Shown piece after piece: positions 40,381 to 48,211 of a stretch of 64,000 nt of DNA. This stretch comes from Microlunatus phosphovorus NM-1 (GTDB lineage Bacteria; Actinomycetota; Actinomycetes; Propionibacteriales; Propionibacteriaceae): NCBI RefSeq assembly GCF_000270245.1, contig NC_015635.1:1116001-1180000 (forward strand), written 5' to 3'. The notes below the pieces were generated by a model, which worked only from the letters and a program-made list of their open reading frames with translations, was not told where the DNA came from and searched no databases. The position numbers were made by a program, and so were the translations under genes. Every line of letters starts with the position of its first letter. Position 1 is the stretch's first letter.

Positions 40381-41438
40381 ACATCTCCGGCAAGCTCGAC
40401 AGAACTCGGCGGGTGGTGCTGGCGGACCTGGTCGCCCTCCGTCCCGCGCAGGGCACTCGTCGGGGTGCCATCCGCGCGGCCGTCACGATGACGACGATGC
40501 TCACCGGGTTGGCCGTCGCAGGCCGACTCGACTGGTCGATCTATGCGACCTTCGGAGCCTTCACCTGTGTCTACGGCGGCAGCCGTCCCCGGCCGGAGCG
40601 CTGGCGTACCCAGGCCTTCCTCGGCCTGCTGCTGACCGCCGCCGTCGCCTCCGGTGCCCTGGTCGGCCTCAGCGATCAGCGCCGCTGGCTGGCCATCCCG
40701 GTGGTCGCGCTGTGGGCCACGGCGGGCGCGGTGCTCTCCGATCGCTACTCCTGGCGACCGCCGGGCCCGCTCTTCGTGGTGTTCGCCGTCGCCACCTGCA
40801 GTGCCATCCCGACCACACCGCCGGTGGTGTTGATCGCCCTTGGCCTTGCCGCGCTGACCGCCGCCTTCGCGGTCCTGCTCGGAGTGCTGGAGGCGCGCTG
40901 GCTGCCCGGTCGATCCTGGAGACCACCGCCACCGGGCCTGCCGCCGCCACCGGCGCATCGGCAACGGATCCAGGCGATCCGGTGTGCGGTCGCCGTCGCG
41001 ATTGCCGGGCTGATCTCGACGACCGCCGGGATCCCCCACCCCTATTGGGCGATGATCGCCGCGGTGGTGCCGCTCGCCGCCCGGCCGTTGCGGGCGCAGT
41101 TGGTGCGCGGCGTCCACCGCACGCTGGGGACCCTGGTGGGCCTGGCGGTCGCCGCAGCGCTGCTGGTCGCGCCGCTGCCGGTGGCGGTGACGATCGCTCT
41201 GATCGCTGTGCTGCAGGGGACTGCTGAGCTGCTGGTGATCCGCAACTACGGCTTGGCGCTGGTCGCGATCACACCGCTCTCACTGCTCTCGATGCAGCTG
41301 GCCAACCCGCAGCCGGTGCCGGCCCTGCTCGTCGACCGGCTGGTCGAGACCCTGATCGGGGTTGCCGTCGGACTGGTGGTCGCGATCGTCACTCGCGACC
41401 GTACGGTGCCCTTCGTCGACGGATACGCGCCGCGGTAG
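40377..41438 (+). CDS. FUSC family membrane protein
   Basis: A 353-residue membrane protein with two groups of helices separated by a Pro-rich loop (PPPPGLPPPPAHRQRI, about 186-200). The second group has HPYWAMIAAVVPLAARPLRAQLVRGVHRTLGTLVGL, the aromatic-acid exporter/FUSC-like pattern. Related proteins take part in efflux of aromatic acids or other organic anions. It starts on the stop codon of prsW, so the two are coupled. It is the last gene of the + strand run. Confidence 0.8.
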   Translation: MNISGKLDRTRRVVLADLVALRPAQGTRRGAIRAAVTMTTMLTGLAVAGRLDWSIYATFGAFTCVYGGSRPRPERWRTQAFLGLLLTAAVASGALVGLSDQRRWLAIPVVALWATAGAVLSDRYSWRPPGPLFVVFAVATCSAIPTTPPVVLIALGLAALTAAFAVLLGVLEARWLPGRSWRPPPPGLPPPPAHRQRIQAIRCAVAVAIAGLISTTAGIPHPYWAMIAAVVPLAARPLRAQLVRGVHRTLGTLVGLAVAAALLVAPLPVAVTIALIAVLQGTAELLVIRNYGLALVAITPLSLLSMQLANPQPVPALLVDRLVETLIGVAVGLVVAIVTRDRTVPFVDGYAPR

Positions 41439-41450
41439 GTGTCCCACGTA

Positions 41451-41528
41451 CGTCTTGCACCCGCGGGCCCTAGATGATCGCAGGTTCGGCGGGAGGTCCC
41501 TACGTCTCGCGCCCGCGGGCCATAGACG
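41451..41528 (+). repeat. Two units of the 52-bp-period palindromic repeat
   Basis: Units begin at 41451 (CGTCTTGCAC, CCGCGGGCC) and 41503 (CGTCTCGCGC, CCGCGGGCC), 52 bp apart, in the same orientation as the array at 14304. They lie between converging genes, where they could also end transcription. Confidence 0.75.
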
Positions 41529-41556
41529 CACGCACCTGACTCCTTGACTCGATCGT

Positions 41557-42915
41557 TCAGCTCGCCGGCAGCTCGCCCTCCGGCAGTTCGGTCTCGGGCT
41601 GCTCGGGCACGGGGCGCTCGATCAGGGTGACGATGACGACCGCCAGCACGGACCAGAAGGCGGTCCAGCCCACCAACGACACGCTCACCGGCAGATTGGC
41701 GGCGAGGACGATGCCTGCGACGACGGCGATCAGAGCGAGCAGCAGCGATCGGCGCCGGTGGACCCAGATGCCGGTTCGGCCGGTGGTCACCCCACGCTGC
41801 TCGGCGGCCCCGCGCAGTGCGGCGACACCATCGCCATAGAGCCCGCGCAACCGCGTCGGCGTACGGAACGGGCCGGCGAGCCAACCGACGATCGCGACCG
41901 CGACCCCCAGCACCGTGGCCGCGACGGCCGTCGACTGCATCGAGGAGGTCACGGCGTCATAGAACAGGGTGGCCACCGGCCCGGGAAGCACACTGGCCGG
42001 AACGACGGTGACGAGTGCGATCCGCCCAGCCGCGAAGGCGATCGCCAAGAGGGCCATCGCCAGTGCGAAGCCGATGCCGGTCCAGACCAGCGCGCGATGC
42101 CGGCGGTTCGCCACCAGCACACCACCGACCAGCAGAGCGAGAGCCAGCCAAGGCAGCCAGGCGCCGACGGCAAGGGTGGCTCCGTACGCCAACTGTGCCC
42201 GCGGCAGGTCGTCGGACTGGAGCAGCACGATGGTGCGGTCGATCGTCGGGATCCGCTGGGCGACACCGACACCGCGCTGGACCAGCTGGGCCTTCACCTG
42301 GGTGATGATCGGGTCGAGTGGGATGCCGAGTGAGCCGTCGGCGTTGATCCTCGCGATCGCGGCGGGGTCATTGCGCAACGTCGCGATCAGCTGTGTGTGA
42401 GCAACGCGCAGCGCCTCGCGCCACAGGACGTTGAACTGGTCGGAGTCGACGAGCCGGATCACGCCATCGCGGACCTGGGAGCGCAGCCCTTCGGCAATCG
42501 AACCCTGCAGGGTCCGCAGCGCGGCGGTCGCCCGTGGCCGGGTACCCAGGGAGATCAGGCCATCGGTCAGGTCCTGGGCGACCTGATCGAAGTCGACCTG
42601 GGCCTCGATGGCGTTCATGGCCTGGTCCACCACGTAGGCCTTGACCGCGGGGTCTTGGGACAGTGGCGCGTACGTGGCCACGAAGCGCTCGGTGTCGGTC
42701 AGGGTCCACTTGGCCCAGCCGGTGACCACGGCGACCGGAGACAGCAACACCCCGAGCAGGATCATCACCACCGCGAGCACCGCACGAGACCGGCGAGGCG
42801 GCCGGTGGCCGGTCCGGTCAGCGAGGTCGCTCCCTCCTTCGCCGGCTCGCAGGGTGGCGTTCTCCGCTTCCAGGGCGGCGACTCGGGCGCGCAGGTCGTC
42901 GGTCGACTCACTCAT
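41557..42915 (-). CDS. Hypothetical membrane protein with N-terminal coiled coil
   Basis: A 452-residue protein. A short heptad segment at the start (LRARVAALEAENATLRAGE) is followed by a helix (about 43-66), an external domain of about 170 residues (DTERFVATYAPLSQDPAVKAYVVDQAM onward), and four further helices (about 245-265, 278-305, 325-350, 385-430). The external domain with its ERFV and repeated VxxxL pattern is common in actinobacterial membrane proteins of unknown function. Function unknown. Confidence 0.7.
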   Translation of the reverse strand: MSESTDDLRARVAALEAENATLRAGEGGSDLADRTGHRPPRRSRAVLAVVMILLGVLLSPVAVVTGWAKWTLTDTERFVATYAPLSQDPAVKAYVVDQAMNAIEAQVDFDQVAQDLTDGLISLGTRPRATAALRTLQGSIAEGLRSQVRDGVIRLVDSDQFNVLWREALRVAHTQLIATLRNDPAAIARINADGSLGIPLDPIITQVKAQLVQRGVGVAQRIPTIDRTIVLLQSDDLPRAQLAYGATLAVGAWLPWLALALLVGGVLVANRRHRALVWTGIGFALAMALLAIAFAAGRIALVTVVPASVLPGPVATLFYDAVTSSMQSTAVAATVLGVAVAIVGWLAGPFRTPTRLRGLYGDGVAALRGAAEQRGVTTGRTGIWVHRRRSLLLALIAVVAGIVLAANLPVSVSLVGWTAFWSVLAVVIVTLIERPVPEQPETELPEGELPAS

Positions 42916-42970
42916 ATGTTCACGATCTCACTGCCTGCCCGGCTGCGCCTCACCCGCAGATGGTGACGAT

Positions 42971-42999
42971 TCGCGTCCGGCCGCTCGGGCCTGTAGTCT
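42971..42999 (+). promoter_or_regulatory. Possible promoter of tRNA-Thr
   Basis: TCGCGT-like -35 region from 42971 and TAGTCT at 42994-42999, about 39 bases ahead of the tRNA. The -35 box is weak. Confidence 0.3.
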
Positions 43000-43037
43000 T
43001 CTGCGTCGGCGCGTCGGGGAACCGGCGCGCGAGTTGT

Positions 43038-43110
43038 GCCCCTATAGCTCAGTAGGCAGAGCGTCTCCATGGTAAGGAGAAGGTCTGCGGTTCGATTCCG
43101 CATGGGGGCT
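43038..43110 (+). tRNA. tRNA-Thr (GGT)
   Basis: Full cloverleaf: acceptor GCCCCTA with TGGGGGC, D-arm AGCTCAGTAGGCAGAGC, anticodon stem CTCC/GGAG with loop ATGGTAA (anticodon GGT), T-arm GCGGTTCGATTCCGC. CCA is not encoded. Confidence 0.95.
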
Positions 43111-43230
43111 CGGAGTCCGGTTCCGGCGCCACCGCGCGTCGGCGGAGTGCTTAGTCCGGTCAGGCCCTGGTGACCTTGACCGACCGAGCACACTGGTCGT
43201 GGCGGGTGCGTCGCGACAGCAGGGTTCTGC

Positions 43231-43306
43231 GGCGGGATAGCTCAGGCGGTAGAGCAAGCGGCTCATAATCGCTGTGTCGCGGGTTCGAGTCCCGCTCCCG
43301 CTACCA
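43231..43306 (+). tRNA. tRNA-Met (CAT), elongator type
   Basis: Acceptor GGCGGGA with TCCCGCT (first pair G-U), D-arm AGCTCAGGCGGTAGAGC, anticodon loop CTCATAA, T-arm GCGGGTTCGAGTCCCGC, and an encoded CCA. The paired end differs from initiator tRNAs, so elongator Met is preferred. It lies 34 bp upstream of rpmG. Confidence 0.93.
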
Positions 43307-43340
43307 CGCAGTCACCAACCAAGAACCGAAGGAAACGACC

Positions 43341-43508
43341 ATGGCCAAGTCCACGGATGTGCGCCCCAAGATCACCATGGCCTGCACCGTGTGCAAGGAG
43401 CGGAACTACATCACCAAGAAGAACCGGCGGAATGACCCCGACCGGCTCGAGCTGAAGAAGTTCTGCCCGCGTTGCCACAGCCACACCGCTCACCGCGAGA
43501 CCCGCTGA
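43341..43508 (+). CDS. rpmG: 50S ribosomal protein L33
   Basis: A 55-residue protein: [55 protein letters not shown]. The two CxxC pairs make this the zinc-binding form. It has GAAGGAAA upstream of the ATG. In mycobacteria an rpmG gene likewise precedes hadA; here a chelatase gene lies between. A strong terminator hairpin follows. Confidence 0.96.
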   Translation: MAKSTDVRPKITMACTVCKERNYITKKNRRNDPDRLELKKFCPRCHSHTAHRETR

Positions 43509-43547
43509 CCTGCTCGTACGTCAGCGCGTCCCATACCGGACACACCG

Positions 43548-44315
43548 ATGAGCCGCCGAGAATCCTCGGCGGCTTTGTCGCGTTCCAGGTCACCCCGGAT
43601 CGACTCACCGCCACTGATCGGCTTGGCCCATGGCAGTCGGCACGCCGGTGTCACACAGGGGATCGAGGCCCTGCTGGCGGAGGTCGCCGTCCAGACCGGT
43701 GTGGCGACCTACCCGGCGTACCTGGACCTCACCTCACCGGATCTGGATGCCGTCGCAGTGATGCTGGCAGCGGCGGGGGAGCGTACGGCGGTGGTGGTCC
43801 CCTTGCTGTTCACCGAGGCGTTCCATGCCCGGATCGACGTGCCGGCCGCGGTCGCTCGCGCTACTGAGGTTTCGGGAGTTCGGTTCACCATCGCTCCGGT
43901 GCTCGGCACGGCTGACGACGTCCTCGAGGTGGTGGCTCAGCGGCTGGCCGCCGCAGGCACCGGAGACGACGAGCCGGTGCTGCTCTATGCCGTGGGCTCC
44001 TCGCGGGCTGCCGCCAATGCTGCGGTCGCCGACCTTGCCGACCGATTGTCCGCCCGCCGTGGCGCGCCGGTACGGGCCGGTTTCGGGACCACCGACCCCC
44101 AGGCCACGGACGTGCTCGCCGAATGGGCCGTCCCGGCCGGCACCGTGGTGCCGTTGTTCGTCGCTCCCGGACTGCTGCTCGACGCCATCGCCACCGCAGT
44201 GACCGCCGCCGGCTGGCGACTGGCCGACCCCCTCGGCACCCTCCTCGCCCCCCTGGTGGCCGAGCGCCATCGGGCGTCCCTGAATCGAGCCCGAGCCGGA
44301 TCGAGCGAGCGTTAG
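43548..44315 (+). CDS. CbiX/SirB-type sirohydrochlorin chelatase
   Basis: A protein of up to 255 residues with two similar halves. LIGLAHGSRHAG carries the family HGSR, with the metal-binding His; VVVPLLFTEAFHARIDVP gives the second conserved region. Such enzymes insert iron or cobalt into sirohydrochlorin for sirohaem or cobalamin. The ATG at 43548 places the start inside the rpmG terminator, so the true start may be TTG 43575 or TTG 43623, just ahead of AHGSR. No other sirohaem or cobalamin gene is near. Confidence 0.75.
   Translation: MSRRESSAALSRSRSPRIDSPPLIGLAHGSRHAGVTQGIEALLAEVAVQTGVATYPAYLDLTSPDLDAVAVMLAAAGERTAVVVPLLFTEAFHARIDVPAAVARATEVSGVRFTIAPVLGTADDVLEVVAQRLAAAGTGDDEPVLLYAVGSSRAAANAAVADLADRLSARRGAPVRAGFGTTDPQATDVLAEWAVPAGTVVPLFVAPGLLLDAIATAVTAAGWRLADPLGTLLAPLVAERHRASLNRARAGSSER
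43552..43576 (+). terminator. Rho-independent terminator of rpmG
   Basis: GCCGCCGAG, loop AATC, CTCGGCGGC, then TTTG: a perfect nine-pair stem with a short T-run. It overlaps the first codons of the next frame. Confidence 0.8.
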
Positions 44316-44323
44316 CGAGCGAG

Positions 44324-44351
44324 CCCGTCGTGAGCGGCCGTGAACGGAGCG
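44324..44351 (+). repeat. 28-bp dispersed repeat, copy 2
   Basis: CCCGTCGTGAGCGG followed by CCGTGAACGGAGCG, the inverted counterpart of 29130-29157 (26 of 28 bases). It lies between the chelatase and hadA-like genes. Confidence 0.6.
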
Positions 44352-44379
44352 CCGGTTCGATCTGGACTAACGTTGCCTC

Positions 44380-44805
44380 ATGCCCATCACCGCCGACCAT
44401 GCCGGTCGTCGCTACCCGCCGACCGCACCGTACGAGGTCTCGGCAGCCAAGATCGCCGAGTTCGCTCGTGCTCTCGGCGACGACAATCCCGCCTACTTCG
44501 GTGCTGACCCGATCGCGCCGCCGACCTTCGTCGCGGTGATCTCGTCGGCGGCGTGGGAGTCGATGTTCGACGACCCTGAGCTCGGGCTGGCGCTGCGCCG
44601 GATCGTGCACGGCGATCAGCGGTTCACCTACCAGCGCCCGCTGCGCCCCGGTGACACGGTGCAGGCCACCTTGACCATCGACCGGGTACGCAACCGTGGT
44701 GCCTCCGACATCATCTCCTCCTCCGTCGAAGTGGAGACCCTGGACGGCGAGCTGATCTGCACTGCTGCGGCGACCTTCTTCCACGCCCACGAGGGGGACT
44801 CATGA
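44380..44805 (+). CDS. hadA: (3R)-hydroxyacyl-ACP dehydratase subunit, HadA-like
   Basis: A 141-residue hot-dog protein of the MaoC N-terminal type: YEVSAAKIAEFARALGDDNPAYFG, IAPPTFVAVISSAAW, HGDQRFTYQRPLRPGD. It lacks the catalytic Asp-His pair, as HadA does, and would pair with the catalytic subunit that follows. In mycobacteria HadA/HadB dehydrate beta-hydroxyacyl intermediates in fatty-acid elongation (FAS II). It overlaps hadB by four bases. Confidence 0.87.
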   Translation: MPITADHAGRRYPPTAPYEVSAAKIAEFARALGDDNPAYFGADPIAPPTFVAVISSAAWESMFDDPELGLALRRIVHGDQRFTYQRPLRPGDTVQATLTIDRVRNRGASDIISSSVEVETLDGELICTAAATFFHAHEGDS

Positions 44806-45245
44806 GTGAGCTGGACATTGCCCAGGTCAGCGTCGGGGACCGGTTGCCGAGTCTGAGCGTCCACTTCACCCGGGAGACGCTGGTCCGCTATGCCGGTGCG
44901 TCCACCGACTTCAACCCGATCCACTATTCGAACTTCTACGCCGCCCAGGTCGGCCTGCCCGGTGTGATCGCGCACGGCATGCTGACGATGGGCAGCGCGC
45001 TACGGCTGGTGACCGACTGGGTCGGCGATCCGGCGCGGGTGCGCTCCTACTTCGTCCGGTTCACCAAGCCGGTCGTGGTGCCGGACGACGCCGAAGGTGC
45101 CGAGGTCGTCTTCAACGGGGTCGTTCAGTCGATCGACGGGTCGGAGGTCACTATCGCCATCGAGGCGGTCGCCGATGAGGTCAAGGTCCTCGGCGCAGCT
45201 CGGGCCGTCGTGGACCTCGGGGCTGTCGTGGATCTCGGGGCATAG
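44802..45245 (+). CDS. hadB: (3R)-hydroxyacyl-ACP dehydratase catalytic subunit, HadB-like
   Basis: A 147-residue MaoC-type dehydratase. The catalytic Asp36 and His41 are in GASTDFNPIHYSN; GVIAHGMLTMGSALR is the second motif. It is translated by overlap with hadA and forms the active site of the heterodimer. The last 18 residues contain a small repeat, VVDLGA twice. No hadC follows; murB starts directly after the stop codon. A role in fatty-acid elongation is inferred; mycolic acids are not implied. Confidence 0.88.
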   Translation: MSELDIAQVSVGDRLPSLSVHFTRETLVRYAGASTDFNPIHYSNFYAAQVGLPGVIAHGMLTMGSALRLVTDWVGDPARVRSYFVRFTKPVVVPDDAEGAEVVFNGVVQSIDGSEVTIAIEAVADEVKVLGAARAVVDLGAVVDLGA

Positions 45246-46289
45246 GTGAGTCTCGCGGGCACCCTCGCCGAGGTCACCACGCTGCGGGTCGGGGGACCGG
45301 CCCGGACCATGATCACCGCCGGCAGCGAGGCCGACCTGATCGATGCCGTTCGGGCCGCCGACGAGACCGGGGAACCGGTGCTGGTGCTCGGTGGCGGATC
45401 CAATGTGCTGATCGGCGACGAGGGATTCGACGGCACGGTGGTCCGGATTGCCACGCGCGGGATCGATGCGGACGTCTCCACCTGCAGCGGGGCAACGGTC
45501 CGGGTTGCCGCAGGGGAGGACTGGGACGGGTTCGTCGCGCGCGCGGTCGAACAGGAATGGAGCGGCGTCGAGGCCTTGTCCGGCATCCCCGGCTTGGTCG
45601 GCGCCACCCCGATCCAGAACGTCGGGGCCTACGGCGCCGAGGTCTCCCAGACCATCGCCAGCGTCCGGACCTGGGATCGGGTCGCCCGGCGCCAGACCAC
45701 CTTCTCGGTTGCTGACTGCGGCTTCGGCTACCGCTGGTCACGGTTCAAGGCCGAGCCGGATCGCTATCTGGTGCTGGAAGTGACCTTCCAGTTCTCCCTG
45801 GGCGCGCTGTCGGCGCCGGTCCGCTATGCCGAACTGGCCCGGACGCTGGGCGTGGCCGTAGGCACCCGGGTGCCGGCGAGCGAGGTCCGTGCCTCGGTGC
45901 TCCGGCTGCGGGCCGGCAAAGGCATGGTGCTGGATGCCGGCGACCATGACACCTGGAGTGCCGGCTCCTTCTTCACCAACCCGATCCTGACGTCCGCCGA
46001 GGCGGCCCAGCTGCCAATGGAGGCGCCGCGTTATGACCAGCCGGACGGGCGGGTCAAGACCAGTGCCGCCTGGCTGATCGAGCACGCCGGCTTCGGCAAG
46101 GGGTTCGGCACCGAGATCGGCACGGGCCGAGCCACATTGTCGACGAAACACACGCTGGCCGTGACCAACCGGGGCGGCGCGAGCGCTTCCGATGTGCTGG
46201 AGCTGGCCCGCGAGGTCCGCTCCGGCGTCGTGCAACAGTTCGGCATCACCTTGGTGCCGGAGCCCGTGCTAGTGGGCTGCTTCTTGTGA
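45246..46289 (+). CDS. murB: UDP-N-acetylenolpyruvoylglucosamine reductase
   Basis: A 347-residue FAD enzyme that reduces enolpyruvyl-UDP-GlcNAc to UDP-MurNAc with NADPH in peptidoglycan synthesis. FAD-binding motifs: VLGGGSNVLIGDEGF and LSGIPGLVGATPIQNVGAYGAE. The catalytic Ser is in SAGSFFTNPIL, as in type I MurB, and the C-terminal Glu is in TLVPEPVLVG. The GTG start immediately follows the hadB stop, so the three genes form one operon, as in several actinobacteria. Confidence 0.94.
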   Translation: MSLAGTLAEVTTLRVGGPARTMITAGSEADLIDAVRAADETGEPVLVLGGGSNVLIGDEGFDGTVVRIATRGIDADVSTCSGATVRVAAGEDWDGFVARAVEQEWSGVEALSGIPGLVGATPIQNVGAYGAEVSQTIASVRTWDRVARRQTTFSVADCGFGYRWSRFKAEPDRYLVLEVTFQFSLGALSAPVRYAELARTLGVAVGTRVPASEVRASVLRLRAGKGMVLDAGDHDTWSAGSFFTNPILTSAEAAQLPMEAPRYDQPDGRVKTSAAWLIEHAGFGKGFGTEIGTGRATLSTKHTLAVTNRGGASASDVLELAREVRSGVVQQFGITLVPEPVLVGCFL

Positions 46290-46612
46290 GCACACCCGAC
46301 CGGACACGTCCGGGAAGCGTTCTGACGACCTCAGCCCACCCGGCGAGGTCATCGACTGGTGCCCTGTGGTTGCTTCATTTCACGCGAAGCAACCACGGCG
46401 CACCAGTGAGTGCGCACTCACTCGAGAACCACCGACCAAACCCCCGCACCCACCCCGATAGACCCGGAGAGTCAGAAGCTCCGCCCACCGCAATCGCGGA
46501 GCTGGGTCAGAGTCGGGAAGTGTGACAACTCCGCGGCTCAACCCCGCCAACGCGGCATGTCGCGCCGCTGGAGCTCGTTGAGCCGCACGAATGTCACGAT
46601 CCGCCCATACGC
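46290..46612. other. Gap between converging genes
   Basis: About 320 bp with one strong hairpin (46355-46407). Translated frames here are rich in Ser, Pro and Arg and look non-coding. Confidence 0.6.
46355..46407. terminator. Long hairpin, probable bidirectional terminator
   Basis: ACTGGTGC (46355-46362) pairs with GCACCAGT (46400-46407), and inside it GTGGTTGCTTC pairs with GAAGCAACCAC across a nine-base loop. It lies between murB and the converging ligase gene. Confidence 0.7.
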
Positions 46613-48103
46613 TCAGGCGTCGAGCTTGATCTCCCGCTTGAGGATCTTCCCGGTGGGGCCCTTCGGCAGGGTGCCGAACCGGACGATTCGCGGATACTTG
46701 TAGATCGCGAGCCGGTCCTTCACGTGGTCGCGGATCTCCTCCTCGGTCGCCTCCGCGCCCTCCTTGAGGGTCACCAGCGCAGCGATCTCCTCGCCGTGCA
46801 GGGCGTCCGGCACGCCGAAGACTGCCGCCTCCGCGACCGCCGGATGGGTGTAGAGGACCTCCTCGATCTCTCGCGGATACACGTTCAGCCCGTTGCGGAT
46901 GATCATGTCCTTCTTGCGGTCGACGATGAAGTAGTACCCGTCCGCGTCCCGGGTCGCGAGGTCGCCGCTGTGGAACCAACCGCCGCGCATCGCCTCGGTC
47001 GTGGCGTCCGGGTTGTTCCAGTAGCCCTTCATCACGTTCTCGCCGCGGATCACGATCTCGCCGACCTCACCGTCGGCCACCTCGGTGTCGTCGGCATCCC
47101 AGAGCTGGAACTCCACACCGGCGATCGGCGTCCCCACCGAGCCAGGCTTGGCCGGCCGATCCGGATGATTGAAGGACGCGATCGGGGAGGTCTCCGACAG
47201 CCCATACCCCTCCAGTAGCTGGAACCCGAATCGACGCTGCGCCTCGTACAGCACCTCCACCGGCAGCGAGGCGCCACCGGACGCCGCCAGTCGCAGCTTG
47301 CTGGTGTCGAATCTGCCGGGGTCCGACACGGAAAGCAGTCCGACATACATGGTCGGCACGCCGAGGAACACCGTCACGCCGTCGGCGGCCACGATCCGCA
47401 GCGCCTCCTCGGGGTCGAACTTCGGCAGCAGCGTGAGGCAGGCGCCAGCGGCGATCGCGGCGTTGAGGCCGCAGGTCTGGCCGAAGGAGTGGAACAAGGG
47501 CAGTCCGCCGAACACCACGTCGCCGGGCTCGAGCGGCATCAAGGTAGCCAGATCGGTGCGCACGTTGCTGCCGAGGTTGTCGTGGCTCAACTCGGCGCCC
47601 TTGGGCTTTCCGGTCGTGCCGGAGGTGTAGAGGATGACCGCGGTGTCCTCGCCGGTCCGCTCGGCCACGGCCTCGGTCGGGGCCGCACCGGCCAGCGCTT
47701 GCTCGAACTCGCCGGGCACCACGACGAGCAGGTCGGTCCCGGTCACCTCGGCCGCCTTGCCGGCCTCCTCGGCGAACACCGCGAACACCACCGCCACCTT
47801 CACTCCGGCGTCCTGCCAGGTGTAGGCGATCTCACCCGCCTTGAGCAGCGGGTTCATCGGCACCACGATGGCGCCGAGTCGCAGGATCGCGTAGTAGGCG
47901 ATGGGGAAGTACGCGACATTCGGCATGATCAGCGCGACCCGGTCCCCCGCGGTCACTCCGCGGTCGGCGAGCAAAGTGGCGCACCGGGCCGCGGCCGCGT
48001 CGAGCGCGGCATAGTTGAGGACGTGCTCGCCCTGCTTGATGGCGGGCAGTCCGGGTTCGGAGCTGGCGCGGTCGGTGAGCCAGCGGGCGATGTTCGCACT
48101 CAT
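46613..48103 (-). CDS. Long-chain fatty-acid-CoA ligase (AMP-binding)
   Basis: A 496-residue adenylate-forming enzyme that activates a fatty acid with ATP and joins it to CoA. The P-loop-like motif ILYTSGTTGKPKGAELSH is complete; LLEGYGLSETSP, GWFHSGDLATRDADGYYFIVDRKKDMI and the C-terminal Lys in GPTGKILKRE follow in the usual order. The ATG at 48103 is clear. An iron box lies 90 bp upstream but on a promoter reading the other way, so iron control of this gene is uncertain. Confidence 0.93.
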   Translation of the reverse strand: MSANIARWLTDRASSEPGLPAIKQGEHVLNYAALDAAAARCATLLADRGVTAGDRVALIMPNVAYFPIAYYAILRLGAIVVPMNPLLKAGEIAYTWQDAGVKVAVVFAVFAEEAGKAAEVTGTDLLVVVPGEFEQALAGAAPTEAVAERTGEDTAVILYTSGTTGKPKGAELSHDNLGSNVRTDLATLMPLEPGDVVFGGLPLFHSFGQTCGLNAAIAAGACLTLLPKFDPEEALRIVAADGVTVFLGVPTMYVGLLSVSDPGRFDTSKLRLAASGGASLPVEVLYEAQRRFGFQLLEGYGLSETSPIASFNHPDRPAKPGSVGTPIAGVEFQLWDADDTEVADGEVGEIVIRGENVMKGYWNNPDATTEAMRGGWFHSGDLATRDADGYYFIVDRKKDMIIRNGLNVYPREIEEVLYTHPAVAEAAVFGVPDALHGEEIAALVTLKEGAEATEEEIRDHVKDRLAIYKYPRIVRFGTLPKGPTGKILKREIKLDA

Positions 48104-48175
48104 GACTCGAACCTAGTGGCGTACGCCACACTTTGCACCAGCTTCGCGACTCAGAAGAATTTCTGACGATGGGTG

Positions 48176-48204
48176 TTGACTCTCCTCGAAACATAGGTTA
48201 GGCT
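48176..48204 (+). promoter_or_regulatory. Rightward promoter overlapping an iron box
   Basis: TTGACT (48176-48181), 17 bases, TAGGCT (48199-48204). The -10 box lies within the iron box. Transcription would start near 48211 and enter a region with no convincing gene. Confidence 0.5.
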
Positions 48205-48211
48205 CGCCTTA
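48193..48211. promoter_or_regulatory. DtxR/IdeR-type iron box
   Basis: ATAGGTTAGGCTCGCCTTA matches 15 of 19 positions of the DtxR/IdeR consensus TTAGGTTAGGCTAACCTAA. A metal-loaded repressor here would block the overlapping promoter. Confidence 0.65.

Noticed and set aside
41557-42915. ABC-2 permease or mechanosensitive channel
   Set aside because: The helices and external domain do not fit either family; left as a hypothetical membrane protein.
46286-46525. 79-codon frame overlapping the murB stop as GTGA
   Set aside because: The overlap is attractive, but the frame runs through the strong hairpin at 46355-46407 and encodes Ser/Pro/Arg-rich sequence with no fold.
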